This document shows, piece after piece, positions 23,501-33,102 of a stretch of DNA of 64,000 nucleotides. This DNA is from Bactericera cockerelli (lineage: Eukaryota; Arthropoda; Insecta; Hemiptera; Triozidae). Position 1 is the first letter of the stretch. Each line of letters opens with the position of its first letter. The notes beneath the pieces were generated by a model, which saw nothing but the letters and a program-made list of their open reading frames with translations, made no database searches and had not been told where the DNA came from. A program made the position numbers and the translations under genes. The DNA lies in assembly GCA_024516035.1 (NCBI GenBank), contig CM044957.1, positions 45,235,547 through 45,299,546 of the forward strand, written 5' to 3'.

Positions 23501-25511
23501 TAATGCAAAAAAAAGAATACCTACTCCCAAGGCATTCCATCCTTGCCTGACGTAAAAGGCAACTAAGGGCGACCAACAGGAACAGAGAGATACACTCTTT
23601 CTCATCCCTGTTGGCACAGTTCACAATATACAAAAGTGGTCGTTTGGAACTATTCCCCCAAAGAGTTTTTTTTTTTTTTTTTTCTTCTTCTTTTTTTTGA
23701 AATCATTTTCCTACGACTTGGTTCCAAAGTGTAGAACTAACTATCCCTTTCATAGAGACGAGGACGGATTTAACACATTTCCCGTTTCTTTGTCATGAGC
23801 TTTTTAAAAACACCATATTTCAGAGAACGGGAGCCCCAAATCTTGGACTACAGAACGCAACAGTACAAGCTGTTTCCCGCCATAGCCACAAGTGTGGCGC
23901 TCAGGTTCTCTGCTGAATGGCTGTGGGATATCTACAACATGGTCAATTCGGACTTGGAACGGGGCAACATGGAAGGTCTACCTGAGGTAAGATTAGTTAT
24001 CGTATTCTATAATATATTTCAAAGGTAAAACATTTCCTCAAACTCACTACCGAGAGGAAGCGTGCCTCTGATACTCGAGCTATTGTCCCTTTGGATGGCC
24101 TGTGATATATAAATTTGTGATATTTAAATAGTTATCGTATTTGTGTTAATCACTTTCGTGATATCACAACTACTCAAACTCGTTTTACTCAATCCACGCT
24201 GAATCCGGGACTTGAACCACTGACCTCCAGGATACAAGTCCGCCGCCTTATTGATCAAGCTACTAAGGTCGGTAATTATATGTAAAATGATATTTGTGAT
24301 AATTTCGATAGTTTAAATAGACATTTTACTTTAACATTAAATAGACATCAACCCCTTCCCCCCGTTACAACTTCACGCCGTGTCCTGAAAGACATGAGCA
24401 TAAGTTTGCTAACTTCACCGACTCCACCGAGGTCTGACATTAGCCATTCTCTTGTAACAGGTTCACACCATGTCCTGAAAGCCATGAGGACATGTTTCTT
24501 AACTTCTCCGTCTGACATTACCCATTCTCTTCTTACAGCTTCACGTGAGCACAAGTTTGCTAACTTCACCAAGGTCTGACATTCCCTATTCTCTTCTTAC
24601 AGCTTCACGCCATGTCCTGCTGTCTGAAAGCACCAGTGACTGGGCTAACTTCACCAAGGTCTAACACTCCCCATTCCCCTTCTTACAGCTTCACGCCATG
24701 TCGTGCTGTCTGAAAGCCGTGAGCACCAGTGACTCGGCTAACTTCATCGAGATCTGCCGTCGCTCGTGCGGGGGCCACGGCTACATGAACTCGAGCAACT
24801 TCCCCAACACGTACGGTATGGTGACCGCGGCGGAGACGTATGAGGGGGAGAACACTGTGCTCTACCTGCAGACCGCCAGGTATATTCCCTTGACCTACTT
24901 TTATAGGGATTTTTTTTTTTTGGTGCGAGGGAATTTTTTCTTATGGGGATAGTTTGAAAGAGATATTATATATTTTCGATTTTTGAGTATTTGAGACGAA
25001 TCGTGTTATGAGACGAATCGTGTTTTGTTTTTCTTGACACGAATCGTGTTGTGAAAAAGGTCACCTCAGGTAGTTTGAGACGAATCGTGAAACCCCCGTT
25101 GTTGTAGCCAGCTTGGCTACGTACGAGGGGGAGAACACTGTACTCTACCTGCAGACCGCCAGGTATATTCCCTTAACCTTCTGTTGTTGTAGCCAGCTTG
25201 GCTACGTATGAGGGAGAGAACACAGTGCTCTACCTGTAGACCGCCAGGTATATTCCCTTAACCTTCTGTTGTTGTAGCCAGCTTGGCTACGTATGAGGGG
25301 GAGAACACAGTGCTCTACCTGCAGACCGCCAGGTATATTCCCTTGACCTACTGTTGTTGTAGCCAGCTTGGCTACGTATGAGGGGGAGAACACAGTGCTC
25401 TACATGCAGACCGCCAGGTATATTCCCGTAACCTATAAATGAACTACTATATACCATAATATATACCATAAACGAATTTACGTCATCCACTATGTTGTCC
25501 TAGCTTCTTCT

Positions 25512-25557
<46 letters not shown>

Positions 25558-28500
25558 TACTTTGTATTTTTTACCTACTTTCTTTATATCTTGTATTTTT
25601 TTTTCTTATTTTCGCAAATCATGTTCTATGTACATATTCTGTATCCCTTGAACAATAAATAAATAACATACTGTTGTTGTAGCCAGCTTGGCTACAGCTG
25701 GAAGAGGTAATGATGGTCTCCAGCCAACTTTATTTCAGAGTTGGCTCGTCCTGAACCACATGTTTCTATGTGCGATCAACCATCGTGAGGACTTAGAATT
25801 TTCTTTACAAGCCATTAAAGCTCAATCCGACTTGCGGTTCATACACACACAAACATCATTTTATAATATTAAACCTTAAGAAACTGCAAGCTAGCCTGGC
25901 TTGTAAGGGTTGTCTAGTGTGTTATCTGTTTATAGTCCTCTAGTCAGACTACTCATGCCCTTTACCTACTGGGAGGATATGCAAGCCATGTACCAAAAAT
26001 CTCATGTACAATCCTATAGAACAACTAGAAAATAGAAACCCTGATAATAATAATAATTCCGTGTCCATGAGACTTTGTGGCCTGTTTTTGAAAACAGGTA
26101 ATATCACATTTTCTATTATTTCCCTCTGAGAATAATTTCATATTTGTTTACTAAACGGGAATAACCCAATATACATAAATTACAAAATGTTACACAATGA
26201 GACCGTTAAAACTTACAAAACATTAAAAAAAAAAATCTGTAAATTTAAGTTTTATCACAAGGAAAAGTTCGAAAAGAATAGTATAGAATATACTCTTTTT
26301 TTATTTTATAATCTCAAATAGGTTTATGGCAAAATATGTTTCTTGTTATTGCTCCTGAAAAGTTCACTTTTAGACGTTCCTGATCTTCTCTAGACACTTT
26401 TAGACTCCCGAAAAGTACAAATGTACTTAGCGGAACTTTTAACAATGATGATTATTGTTATTTTTAGGAACCCTAGCTATAAGTTTTATTATGTAATTTA
26501 TGTATAATGTATTGTAAAATATGACATAAATAAACAATTAAATTAAATTAAATGATTATTGAAAACCGAATAAATTTATTATTATTATTCTACTCATCTA
26601 CAATGTTTCAGATTCTTAATGAAGTCCTGGAATCAGCTGGTGGCGGGAGAGGGGGTGCCTGGCACAGTCACCTATCTCCACCAGCACTCTGCTCCGCGGA
26701 GACAGTTCGTTCACTCGCTGGAGACTCTGCTGACAGCATATCAACAAGTGGCCGCGGGGTATGAATCCCTTCACTTGATTTTTACTTTATTATTAAAAAA
26801 AGTTGGATATTAGAAATATGTCTAGAGACTCTACAAATAAAAACCTAAGGTATGAATCCCTTTACTTTATTATTATTAAATATGTTGGATCAAGTTTAAT
26901 TTACAAATGACATAGAAGAAAATAATAATAAAATATATTTCAATCCATTACTTCTGTACACTATCACATCTATTGAAGGTTGTATATATGATCCATGCCA
27001 CTGACATGTAATAATAATAATAATAAAAATCTTTATTTGTTTTCATATACATTTGCATTCCCATTACATCTCCATGAAGTACTTGTTGTACTTTTCGGGA
27101 GATGTAAGTAATTTTCCATCACATCAGTTCTTTTTTATAATTATTTTATTTTATTTTCATTGTTTCTTCTTATTTTTTATTTCTATTTTTGCCAATTATA
27201 TTTCATTATTTGTATTAATAAGGTATTGTTTTAATTCTTGCTTCATTTTATTTTCATTTGGAATATTTCTTAAATTTGTTGGAATATTGTTCAACATTTT
27301 TGGAATTTGATGTTTGGTTAGTCTTTCGCCATAATTGTTGTTAAATGTGGGTGTTATATATATTGTATGTCTTGTATTGTAATTATTTTCTTGTATTTTT
27401 CTATACTCTTCTATGTAATAATGTTTTGTGAGTGTAACATATGTATATAAATTTTCAAAATTGAAAATATTGTGTTTCTTACATTTTGCATTTCTTTGAT
27501 CTTTTGACGTCTATAGGTACATTATTGATTTTATTATCTTCTTTTGTGTAATCTTAATAAGTTTTTTGTTTTTTTTCTGTACTGAAACCATATATTTCGA
27601 TACCATATCTTAGAATAGGTTCGCACAGCGTTTTGTACATTATACATTTTATTCTTAGTGGTAAAATTCTTTTTATAAAATACATTTTATAGGATAATAT
27701 GTTCATTTTATTTTTGATGTACTGATATTGTGATGTCCATTTCATATTTTCATCAAAATTCAATCCTAAGTATTTAATTGATTTTTTATTTTCAAGTTTT
27801 TTGCATTTACAATTATTCATAATATGTTGATTATTATCTATGCATTTATTTTCATGAATTGTTAAATGCTTGGTTTCATAACATCTAAAACGTCTTATCA
27901 TAGGATTTTGATATAATATTGCTGTCGTTTTTTCTTTGTTCAAAAAAATATCTTTATGATATAACCATATTATTATTTTATTTAATACAAGAAGACCTTG
28001 CACTATTTGATACAGTTCTTTTATATTTTCATGGACGTAATATAATAGTGTATCATCGGCATACTGAAGGATTTTTGATTTTATTCCTATATTGGGCGCA
28101 TCACGATTCGTCTCAAAAAGGGTTTTTTAAAAAGGTTGGAATTTCAGGTATAAAAATGATCACACGATTCGTCTCAAAATATTTTTTTTGGCGAAAAAGT
28201 AAACAACACGATTCGTCTCAGTACGACAAGAAAATACGGTACATATTGAGGGATTTTTTATTAATCAACATTAAATTACGGAATTACCTTCTATGTATAT
28301 CAGGCTTTGGCCTTCTATGTATTTTACCTAACCCAACTATATTCTTGAGGCATGGCCTTCTATGCATTTTACCTAACCCTACTATATTCTTGAGGCATGG
28401 CCTTCTATGTATTTTACCTAACCCAACTATATTCTTGAGGCATGGCCTTCTATGCATTTTACCTAACCCTACTATATTCTTGAGGCATGGCCTTCTATGT

Positions 28501-31500
28501 ATTTTACCTAACCCAACTATATTCTTGAGGCATGGCCTTCTATGCATTTTACCTAACCCTACTATATTCTTGAGGCATGGCCTTCTATGTATTTTACCTA
28601 ACCCAACTATATTCTTGAGGCATGGCCTTCTATGCATTTTACCTAACCCAACTATATTCTTGAGGCATGGCCTTCTATGCATTTTACCTAACCCTACTTT
28701 ATTCTTGAGGCATGGCCTTCTATGTATTTTACCTAACCCAACTATATTCTTGAGGCATGGCCTTCTATGCATTTTACCTAACCCTACTATATTCTTGAGG
28801 CATGGCCTTCTATGCATTTTACCTAACCCTACTTTAAACCTAAGGCATTGCCTTCTATGTATTATCCCTAACCCTACTATATTCTTGAGGCATGGCCTTC
28901 TATGTATTTTACCTAACCGTAATATATACTTGAGGCATGGCCTTCTATGTATTTTACTTAACCCTACTGTCAAACACTCAAATTAACACTGATAACAAAG
29001 ATGACTGTTACTGGTTCAAAACAATAACATCGTGAACATCGCCATTTTATAGGGATTTTTTTTTGGTGCGAGAGGGAATTTTTTCTTATGGGGATAGTTT
29101 GAAAGGGATATTATATATTTTCGTTTTTTGAGTATTTGAGACGAATCGTGTTATGAGACGAATCGTGTTTTGTTTTTCTTGAGACGAATCGTGTTGTGAA
29201 AAAGGCCACCTCAGGTAGTTTGAGACGAATCGTGAAATCCCCCCTATATTATTTATACTATTTATATATAGATTAAATAGTGTTGGTGATATTATGGCAC
29301 CAGTTATCAAACCACAACTAATATCCATTTGATCACTTTCATGGTTTCCNNNNNNNNNNNNNNNNNNNNNNNNNNNNNNNNNNNNNNNNNNNNNNNNNNN
29401 NNNNNNNNNNNNNNNNNNNNNNNNNNNNNNNNNNNNNNNNNNNNNNNNNTCAGTTTTCAGCACAAAGTGAAGAGGCGCGCATATGTCCAGAAATACAGAA
29501 GGTGATCAGTCCGTCAGTGGAGCAAAGTATTGTTTACAGATGAGTGTAGGTTGGCTCTTAAGTCTGATGACAAGAGGTTCAGAGCCCTGAGAAAGCCTAA
29601 TGAGAGGTACGCGCAGTGTACCATGGTAGGAACGGAGCAACATGGTGGCGGCTCAATCATGGTATGGGGGGCATTACTCTAGGGGGCCGTAACACGCTGT
29701 ATATCATAGAGGGGGGCGCCCTGACCTCTCAACGATACGTGTCGGAGATTTTGCAAGATTTTGTACTCCCGTTCATATCATTCATTGGAGATGGCTTCAC
29801 CCTCACGCATGACAACGCTCGACCACATACGGCAGCTTTAGTATCCCGTTACCTTGAGGAGGCTGGATTAGAAGTTCTGGACCATACACCTCGCTCACCA
29901 GACATGAATCTCATTGAGCATGTATGGGACTATCTCAAAAAAATGATTTGAGCAAGAACAAACCAACCGAATACTCTGGCGGAGCTCAAAAGTGCCGTGG
30001 TCGAAGAATGGGACCGGATGAGCCAAGCTTATGTTGATAAGCTTATCCGAAGTATGCCAAGGAGATTAACGGCCCTACATAATGCTGCGGGGGGCAATAC
30101 GAGGTATTTAAGTAGCAAAAGTGTAAGGAAAATTGAATATTTCCAAAAATGAGCATTTTTTTAATCTTCCATTTTAGGCAGTTTTTTGAGATTGCTTTAA
30201 ATGTACCAATAAATGAATCCTCTCTTGTTATGTTTATGAATTTTTTGTCTTGTTCCTTGTTAGCATTTATATTTCTAGTTAACCTGAAAAGAAAATAGGT
30301 TCCTAAGTAAATCCGCCTCGAAAATATTCAAGATCATTTTAGCGTTCCTCTAATTTTGACGCTCAGTGTACAAAGGAATCATTTTATGATAAAAGTTTTA
30401 ACACTTATCAAACACATGTGATGCTGTTCAATAGCAAAAGACTTACTTGTCACAATTATATTAGCTTAAAAGTAGACATTCATGAGCATATTCTTTTAAG
30501 TAACATTCTTTTTTTGGACATTGAACTCATACTAGAATAAGCATTTTAAACTTATGCTGTCCATTTGAGACATCTTGTATCCTGATGAGTTCCTAAACAC
30601 CTAATACAACAATACCTGGACCCACAGGAAATACAAGTGTAGTTACTTGGGAAACCACAGACAGCACAGAAGTGTCTGTTTGGAAAATTTGATGATTTTG
30701 CTTGAGCACTTTCGTAACCTGAGCCCTCACTGTTCAGAGCTTTGTCCTCTTCTATCATTTGTATCAAAGATTTTCTGAACCTGTAAATGAAAATGGGTAG
30801 TAAACCATGAAATGAAATAAGTAGATATGTTTTGTTAGCTGAGAACAGGCGGTAACATGTTTTGGGGGTGCTGCCATATAAACCGGACTAAAATGAGATT
30901 CATTTCCATGGCAATCATTATAATAATAGATTAATTCTTAGATACGTGTAATGATTTTTACTGTGATGAGCTAGGACTTGAGAAAAATCCTCTTTTTATC
31001 AATTACTTTTGTCTTTTATGGTTGTGGCGTAATGGTTGTGACTCCTACCCGTAGTCCAGAGATCCCGAGTTCGATTCCCGGTTGGAGCAGACTTTTCGAA
31101 GAAAATTCTGTTCCCTCCAAACACGTGAGGCTGGCATTTCCGGCCCTACCCAGGCTGGGTGAGGTTAATGTGGGTAGCTGGTACGATTCCCAGCGAATGG
31201 AGGGTAACACCCCCGTCCAGATCAGGACGTTAAAACCAAATAGAATTGTTGGCTTTAGGAAGGGCATCCAGCCATAATAAAAAAACGTGCTCCACCCTAC
31301 CAACCTCAACTATGAGGTTGAACATTGCCGACCCCAAAAGCAACATATTATAAGGTAATATGGGATAAAGGCAAGGGACATATATACTTTTGTCTTTTAT
31401 TTACAAAACATAAAAATCAACAATCAACGAAATAGGTAAAATAAAATAGGCCAATGTATGTTTTTTTCCTTTTTGTCTAGGGGTGCTGCAGTTCAGCAGC

Positions 31501-31534
31501 TCCTTAGCAGCGGCCGCGCCTGGCTGAGAAATAA
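20523..31534 (+). CDS. ACOX: Acyl-CoA oxidase (ACOX1-like), partial, interrupted by an assembly gap
   Basis: Peroxisomal flavoenzyme of the first, H2O2-producing step of fatty acyl-CoA beta-oxidation. Exons, all with AG/GT borders and continuous phase: 20523-20642, 21365-21489, 22811-22974, 23824-23986, 24689-24879, 26612-26758 and, less surely, 31481-31534. Translation follows human ACOX1 from the region around GKTSNHAIVLAQL, with near-identical blocks such as [17 protein letters not shown] and [17 protein letters not shown]. The catalytic glutamate motif YEGENTV is in exon 24689-24879. About the first third of the protein (signature exons before 20523) is not seen in the window, and no exon for the last ~150-180 residues was recognised after 31534. 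The gap at 29350-29449 falls in the intron before the last exon. Exon GC content is clearly higher than the introns. Family identity is certain; which ACOX paralogue is not. Confidence 0.9.
20665..21105. mobile_element. SINE G copies: one reverse, two direct
   Basis: Reverse copy 20665-20805 (cgggacttaaaccaccgacc); direct copies 20845-20945 and 20999-21105 (gcttgatcgataagacggca, gtcggtggttcaggttccgg). tRNA-like B box. The direct copies flank the duplicated ACOX exon edge. Confidence 0.75.
20928..20972 (+). repeat. ACOX: Copy of the end of the first visible ACOX exon with its donor
   Basis: gaggaaacacacatgactctg then caaggtatgttatttgtgaag repeats the last ~25 bp of exon 20523-20642 and ~18 bp of intron, with two changes in the exon part. 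It lies between two direct copies of a tRNA-like SINE fragment (20845-20945 and 20999-21105), which may have mediated the duplication. Confidence 0.8.
21118..21225 (+). mobile_element. SINE F 3' fragment
   Basis: taatgtgagcggaattatag to tctgcgctacccactaaat; head missing. Confidence 0.7.
21657..21860 (+). mobile_element. tRNA-derived SINE C
   Basis: gtcccggcagctcggtggta, gtcgtgggttcgaaacccag, gacatgacaagttatcctcc, ctgctggaataatgggactt, ending in ATT repeats. Confidence 0.82.
21865..22108 (-). mobile_element. 5S-headed SINE (family D), diverged
   Basis: Body and head both present but older: acgtcgctgggcgttgctta and accatcgacgctgg are visible. In the ACOX intron between exons 21365-21489 and 22811-22974. 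Confidence 0.75.
22143..22270 (+). mobile_element. SINE G
   Basis: tcgataaagcggcagacttg, gtcggtggttcgagtcccag, tgacatcacaaaagtgatt; followed by SINE B. Confidence 0.75.
22276..22570 (+). mobile_element. SINE B in ACOX intron
   Basis: gcgcacgattagctcagcgg, cctgggttcgatccaccgtg, catcagaggggaggcatact, cgaaataaaaacggctgtg; full length. Confidence 0.85.
24135..24277 (-). mobile_element. SINE G, reverse
   Basis: tttgtgttaatcactttcgt, gggacttgaaccactgacct, ttattgatcaagctactaag. Confidence 0.75.
24360..24688 (+). repeat. ACOX: Tandem copies of the ACOX exon 5 start with its splice acceptor
   Basis: About four degenerate units precede the real exon at 24689. Each has pyrimidine-rich sequence, (t)cttacag or gtaacag, then cttcacgccatgtcctg-like and gctaacttcacc-like exon sequence and a gtctgacatt end. 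They are imperfect copies of the first ~60 bp of the exon with its acceptor. None keeps a full exon frame. Confidence 0.85.
24895..25097. mobile_element. Right-end copy of the 28094-type TIR element beside ACOX exon 5
   Basis: From tatagggattttt to cgtgaaaccccc this matches 29048-29242, including four forms of TGAGACGAATCGTG (one altered to TGACACG). It starts about 16 bp after the exon's GT donor and splits the 85-bp repeat that follows. No clear target duplication, so it may be a truncated copy. Confidence 0.7.
25104..25436 (+). repeat. ACOX: Four 85-bp tandem copies of the ACOX exon 5 end with its splice donor
   Basis: Starts of GTAGCCAGCTTGGCTAC at 25104, 25189, 25274 and 25359 give an exact 85-bp period. 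Each unit carries tatgagggggagaacac through gcagaccgccag|gtatattccc, that is, the coding sequence of the catalytic YEGENTV region with its donor, plus a tgttgttgtagccagcttgg segment not in the exon. A further head fragment is at 25669-25700. Confidence 0.92.
28094..29242. mobile_element. Non-autonomous DNA transposon with 22-bp TIRs and convergent subterminal repeats
   Basis: The ends are 22-bp inverted repeats, 18/22 identical, sharing CACGATTCGTCTCA. They are flanked by the 8-bp direct repeat CCTATATT at 28086-28093 and 29243-29250, inside a LINE RT frame, which defines the borders exactly. The motif ACGATTCGTCTCA occurs three times at the left end, and its complement four times at the right end, all pointing inward. 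The centre is a 45-bp minisatellite. No transposase is present. An 8-bp duplication suggests hAT-like or P-like mobilisation, which is an inference. Confidence 0.85.
28306..28972. repeat. 45-bp minisatellite, ~15 copies
   Basis: Unit GGCCTTCTATGTATTTTACC plus TAACCCAACTATATTCTTGA plus GGCAT. Two variants (TATGTATT/CCCAACT and TATGCATT/CCCTACT) alternate through much of the array, so the higher-order unit is 90 bp. Because 45 is divisible by 3, both strands stay open and give long false ORFs (355 codons on +, 229 on -). Confidence 0.95.
29350..29449. other. Assembly gap (100 N)
   Basis: Exactly 100 N, the usual placeholder for a gap of unknown size. The left contig ends inside a LINE and the right contig starts inside a Tc1 transposase, so repeats probably broke the assembly here. 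Confidence 0.99.
29450..30370 (+). mobile_element. Tc1-like DD34E transposon, 3' half, inactive
   Basis: Encodes the catalytic part of a Tc1 transposase: [15 protein letters not shown] (first D), [12 protein letters not shown] (second D) and [10 protein letters not shown] (E), with 34 residues between D and E. A frame change in the G-run at about 29660 and an in-frame TGA at 29949 (where relatives usually have Arg) break it. The 3' inverted repeat ends ttttgacgctcagtgta at about 30370, the normal Tc1 TA junction. The 5' half is in the gap. Confidence 0.88.
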
Positions 31535-32910
31535 GTATGCTTTTACCTTAAGCATTAGGTTTCATCTTCAAAGCCCTTTTTTTCCTGTCAATATTATACT
31601 TCAGTTGAAAATACTATCCATCAGAATTTTTGTGAATATCATACAATATTCATAGAAGAACCAATTAATTACCTACTGCTTGCTTAATTATTTAATTGAA
31701 ATTGCACTAGTTGAATGGCCAATGATTGTATAGAAGGTTCCTGTAAGGGGAAGTGAATGGACAATGATTGTATAGAAGGTTCCTGCAAGGGGAAGGGCGA
31801 GTGGATTCTCAATTTATAGCAAAATGGTAACAAAAAATTGATAAGCATTTACCCCATGTAAAATTAATGACACTCCTGGAGAAAATTATAAGAACTTTAT
31901 ATTTATTCCCTTTGCAAAGCATGGTCAAATAGCTAGTCCATATTAAATTATAATAGTAATATTTCATATAATTTAATACTTTACAAAAAATATTACCTAC
32001 AGCAGTCTAAGTATGTAGATTTAAATTGAAATCAATAAAAAGAACACTCTTTGTTTTTACTTTTAATACTTACTTGAGTTTGTAATAATCTGAACTTTTA
32101 CTTTTCTTCTTCCTACTGCCTGACTTACTATCCAAAGTTTCTTGAAATTTAGGTGCTTTTTTGTTCATCACTGAAAAAAACATCATTGAATATAAAAATT
32201 CTATAGTCAATAGGAAAAGTTTCACCACCTCTTGTAGGTAATTGTAACAGTTTTGTTTGTTCATAATTCCCAAATTTTCAGTCTGGTAATTGGGGTTTAA
32301 GTTTTTCAGTTTATAAGGTCATTTTAGCAGCAAAATGACCTCATAAACTGTGTTAGATAAAAGAAAAACTTTTGATAAAGCAACAATTTTCAATAACTGG
32401 TAAAATTCTTGGTTAATAAAAATAAACAGCTAAGCACAGGTGATAACTATGGAGGTACATAACTTTTTAGCATGACATTCAAGCATCTTTGCTGAAGAAC
32501 TTGAAGAATCAGAAATATAAGATCAACAGTAGATCACATTTAAATTTTTTTAACTTTGGAGCATACATAGTTAGGTAATTTATTTTTGTTTTTTTTTTTA
32601 TTATTAAATACTTGAGGACATGTCAAGTTGAATTTTACATAATACATTTTTTTTAATGCACTTTGAACTAATTCTTATGTTAGACATTCATTATGATTAC
32701 TTATCATATCTTGGCATTTTTACACCTATACTGATGTAGTGGTGAAAATTACAACAAACCTAAATCTGCATGAGGGTCGTCATGGAAGTTATCAGACTCA
32801 AGAGCTTCCAGTGCTTTTCTCGCTCTCCTCTGCCTTGTGGCTTCATCCAGAACTCTTTGCTTGTTAGCATCCTTTATCCTTCCAGACAACCTGTTGTTGT
32901 TTGTTGTCAT
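30552..32910 (-). CDS. ZNHIT1: Zinc finger HIT domain-containing protein 1
   Basis: Subunit of the SRCAP/SWR1 chromatin-remodelling complex (yeast Vps71/Swc6) that helps exchange H2A.Z into nucleosomes in the nucleus. Coding exons on the minus strand: 32910-32760, 32170-32074, 30780-30552, giving 158 residues (human 154). The N-terminal half has the conserved RVLDEATRQRRARKALEALE block and DNFHDDPHADL; a basic KKKSKSSDYYKLKFRKS segment follows. The C-terminal HIT finger (about residues 121-153) has the CAVC, CISC, YC/RC, H and C ligands and ends in RCLKWTA, as in the human protein (KWTV). The ATG at 32910 is chosen by alignment; a cag acceptor just upstream near 32934 suggests a 5'UTR exon further right. 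Complete and apparently intact. Confidence 0.95.
31018..31345 (+). mobile_element. tRNA-headed SINE (family E) sharing the body of family D
   Basis: The head gtggcgtaatggttgtgactc with gagttcgattcccggttgg has A- and B-box-like sequence. Then comes ggctggcatttccggcccta, ggctgggtgaggttaatgtg and ggagggtaacacccccgtcc as in the 5S-headed family, but a different 3' end (ggaagggcatccagcc, aacctcaactatgaggttg). In ZNHIT1 intron 2. Confidence 0.82.
31481..31534 (+). CDS. ACOX: Probable ACOX exon after the gap
   Basis: A 54-bp GC-rich stretch has a pyrimidine-rich tract ending in TAG before it and a GTATGC donor after it. Its phase (1 base, 17 codons, 2 bases) fits the GG-ending exon at 26612-26758 and it reads [17 protein letters not shown], plausible for the alpha-helical region after the ACOX catalytic domain. 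It lies inside intron 2 of ZNHIT1 on the opposite strand. It is short, so chance is possible. Confidence 0.45.
31711..31797. repeat. 43-bp tandem duplication
   Basis: tgaatggccaatgattgtat..ctgtaaggggaag is repeated with small changes (tgaatggacaatgattgtat..ctgcaaggggaag) in ZNHIT1 intron 2. Confidence 0.85.
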
Positions 32911-33102
32911 ATTGATTTTTTCAAGTGATTGATTCTGAAATGTGCATTGAAATTTTCTCAGGTAAATAAATATGCAGTTGAACAATTTTGGTCCAATCAT
33001 GAGTAGTGAAAACAGTATTTAGGGAACAAAGAAATTGGTCAACTATGAAATAAAGCCAAGAGCACCACTACATTTTTTTTTAATTTTCCTATTCTACTGA
33101 CA

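Larger units (their letters stand above)
27010..29349 (-). mobile_element. LINE reverse transcriptase, 5' end in the gap, split by a nested element
   Basis: On the minus strand, 29349-29251 encodes the RT segment [16 protein letters not shown]. The frame resumes at 28093 with [12 protein letters not shown] (catalytic YADD) and [13 protein letters not shown], continuing to about 27554 ([12 protein letters not shown]). The two parts are separated by the TIR element 28094-29242. The 3' UTR reaches a TAA-repeat tail near 27010, with AATAAA just before it. It lies in an ACOX intron, antisense to the gene. The interruption and the 5' loss make it defective. Clade not determined (jockey/I-like spacing). 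Confidence 0.82.

Noticed and set aside
27053..27310. Phe-rich membrane-like ORF
   Set aside because: Antisense of the LINE 3' region; AT-rich sequence gives Phe/Ile codons.
27919..28986. 355-codon ORF of repeated [15 protein letters not shown] (and 229 codons on the other strand)
   Set aside because: It is a 45-bp minisatellite whose length is divisible by 3, so any open unit stays open. No start context, splice signals or homology.
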